Assembly: GCA_026129385.1 (NCBI GenBank) | Contig: JAHCIE010000166.1 | Span: forward strand, 1 to 7,180 | Direction: 5' to 3' | From: Anaerolineae bacterium | GTDB lineage: Bacteria > Chloroflexota > Anaerolineae > Epilineales > JAHCIE01 | DNA: 7,180 nucleotides | Part shown: positions 6,158 to 7,180 of the stretch, piece after piece | How the letters are laid out: each line of letters opens with the position of its first letter | Numbering within the stretch: position 1 is the first letter of the stretch | Notes under the pieces: model-generated | What the model saw: the letters and a program-made list of their open reading frames with translations, nothing else | The model's database searches: none | Told to the model about the DNA's origin: nothing | Translations under genes and position numbers: made by a program

Positions 6158-6197
6158 ATTGGTCCTCCGTCCTTCGTCCTTGGTCGGCCCGCCCTAC
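6158..6197. repeat. Intergenic repeat, copy B, with heptamer core
   Basis: This is the second copy of the element at 3021-3060, same orientation: ATTGGTC, four differing bases, then the identical 13-base core GTCCTTCGTCCTT and a similar C-rich tail. It fills nearly the whole 45-base gap between the molybdopterin subunit stop (6194-6196) and the acetyltransferase start, and reaches the stop codon itself. No other copy is evident by eye in the window. Confidence 0.55.
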
Positions 6198-7180
6198 CCC
6201 CTCTCCTGCAAGGCCCGCCACACCCGTTCTGGCGTTGCGGGGATCTCGAACAGGCGCGCGCCCGTTGCGTCACGGATGGCGTTGACCACGGCGGGCGCGA
6301 CGCCGTCCATCGGGATCTCGGCGACGGCCTTGACGCCGAAGGGATGCGACGGCTCGTCGGTCTCCACGAACTCGGCGGTCAAGCGCGGCATCTCGTCGGC
6401 GCGAAAGACGCGGTAGTCATCCAGCCGCGTGACCAGGCTACGGCCCGCGTCGTCATAGGTCATCTCCTCGCACACGCCATAACCCAGCGCCTGGGCCATG
6501 CCGCCCTCGATCTGCCCCTCAGCTGTCAGCGGGTTGACGATGCGGCCCGCGTCCACCACCATCACCAGGTTATCCACCGTCACCTGCCCCGTCTCCGTGT
6601 CCACCGTCACCTCGGCGAACTGGGCGGCAAAGGGCGGCGGCGACTCGGGCGACACGTAGGACGCGACACCCATGATCTGGCGCTGGTTGGTATGGTGTAG
6701 CGAGTTGAGGGCCACCTCGGCCAGGGACACCGAGCGGCCATCGGGGGCAAAGGCGCGGCGGTCACGCAGGACGACCTCGGCGGGCTTGACGAGGCGCGGC
6801 CCCTGCGGGCCAGCCGATCCAACCTCGTAGGTCGGCTTCTCCGGGGCGGCGGTGCGGCCGCCCTCGGCGGTCGTGCTGCCCTCCTCCTCCAGTTGTGTGT
6901 AGCGCTCGTTGATCATGGCCGCTGCCACGGCGCGAATCTGCTCGGCGCACTGCTCGGCGGCCTTGACCGTCGCCGCGCCGGAGATGTATGTCGTGCTGGA
7001 CGCATACGCGCCCACGTCGAAGGGCGTGAAGTCGGTGTCCGACGAGTACATGATGATGTCGTCCAGGGGCACCCCCAGCACCTCGGCCGCCATCTGGCCC
7101 AGCACCGTATCAGAGCCAGTCCCCAGATCGGTCGCGCCGACCAGGACGTTGAAGCTCCCGTCGTCGTTAAGCTTGATGGA
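6194..7180 (-). CDS. Second xanthine dehydrogenase-family molybdopterin-binding subunit, C-terminal 328 residues (gene begins past right edge)
   Basis: C-terminal part of a molybdenum-cofactor subunit distinct from the one at the left edge; the frame is open to the right edge and ends with TAG at 6194-6196. Family marks in order: VGATDLGTGSDTVLGQMAAE (the Q/G-rich Moco loop), GAYASSTTYISGAATVKAA, VTVDNLVMVVDAGRIVNPL with EGGMAQALGYG, and near the end HPFGVKAVAEIPMDGVAPA. The Glu encoded at 6317-6319 aligns with the catalytic base of the GxGExP region in xanthine dehydrogenase, although the usual G-V-G-E reads A-V-A-E here. A Glu/Gly/Pro-rich stretch at about 6780-6894 looks like an insert. 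Its FAD and Fe-S partners would lie outside the window. The acetyltransferase and PH-domain genes follow on the same strand. Substrate cannot be assigned. Confidence 0.92.
   Translation of the reverse strand, partial: SIKLNDDGSFNVLVGATDLGTGSDTVLGQMAAEVLGVPLDDIIMYSSDTDFTPFDVGAYASSTTYISGAATVKAAEQCAEQIRAVAAAMINERYTQLEEEGSTTAEGGRTAAPEKPTYEVGSAGPQGPRLVKPAEVVLRDRRAFAPDGRSVSLAEVALNSLHHTNQRQIMGVASYVSPESPPPFAAQFAEVTVDTETGQVTVDNLVMVVDAGRIVNPLTAEGQIEGGMAQALGYGVCEEMTYDDAGRSLVTRLDDYRVFRADEMPRLTAEFVETDEPSHPFGVKAVAEIPMDGVAPAVVNAIRDATGARLFEIPATPERVWRALQERG

Noticed and set aside
1..7180. The two molybdopterin subunit fragments as halves of one gene split by an insertion
   Set aside because: On the minus strand the C-terminal piece (right edge) comes before the N-terminal piece (left edge), and each runs off its own edge as a separate gene.
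1..7180. CRISPR arrays, tRNA or rRNA genes, transposases
   Set aside because: No regularly spaced direct repeats, cloverleaf-like stretches, rRNA signatures or transposase-like ORFs were seen; the short repeats found are tandem or dispersed pairs only.

Overview
The window is a GC-rich, gene-dense stretch of bacterial chromosome. The organism cannot be named from sequence alone. The molybdenum-hydroxylase content, the bacterial SD and promoter signals, the degenerate short tandem repeats between genes and the family of the central radical SAM gene would all fit an environmental Chloroflexota-type bacterium; this is inference only. One UGA is best read as selenocysteine, so the organism should encode SelA/SelB/SelC/SelD elsewhere.

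Layout. On the minus strand, a fused FAD/[2Fe-2S] subunit (2904 to 1465) is followed by a truncated MFS-transporter start (1455 to about 1357), a spacer of about 150 bp with a perfect palindrome and degenerate tandem repeats, and the N-terminal 403 residues of a xanthine-dehydrogenase-type molybdopterin subunit (1210, running off the left edge). Together the two subunit genes supply all three redox modules of one molybdenum hydroxylase. A divergent spacer (2905-3098) carries convincing sigma70-type promoters in both directions and a 40-bp repeat that recurs near 6158.

On the plus strand lies one gene, a B12-binding-type radical SAM protein. Its reading frame appears to stop at a TGA at 4497-4499, but the next codons give Cys-Sec-Ala-Glu-Pro, the tail signature of the CUAEP/CCAEP-tail radical SAM (seleno)proteins. 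A hairpin just downstream fits a bacterial SECIS element, and the extended frame ends at 4541, six bases before a 12-bp terminator hairpin. This is the most notable thing in the window, and a standard gene caller would cut the protein short.

The right half is again minus strand: the C-terminal 328 residues of a second, distinct molybdopterin subunit (right edge to 6194), then a GNAT acetyltransferase (6148 to 5279) and a small membrane-anchored bacterial PH-domain protein (5265 to 4699), probably co-transcribed and converging on the selenoprotein gene. A selenoprotein gene between two molybdenum hydroxylases raises the possibility of a selenium link to these enzymes, but nothing in the window proves it.
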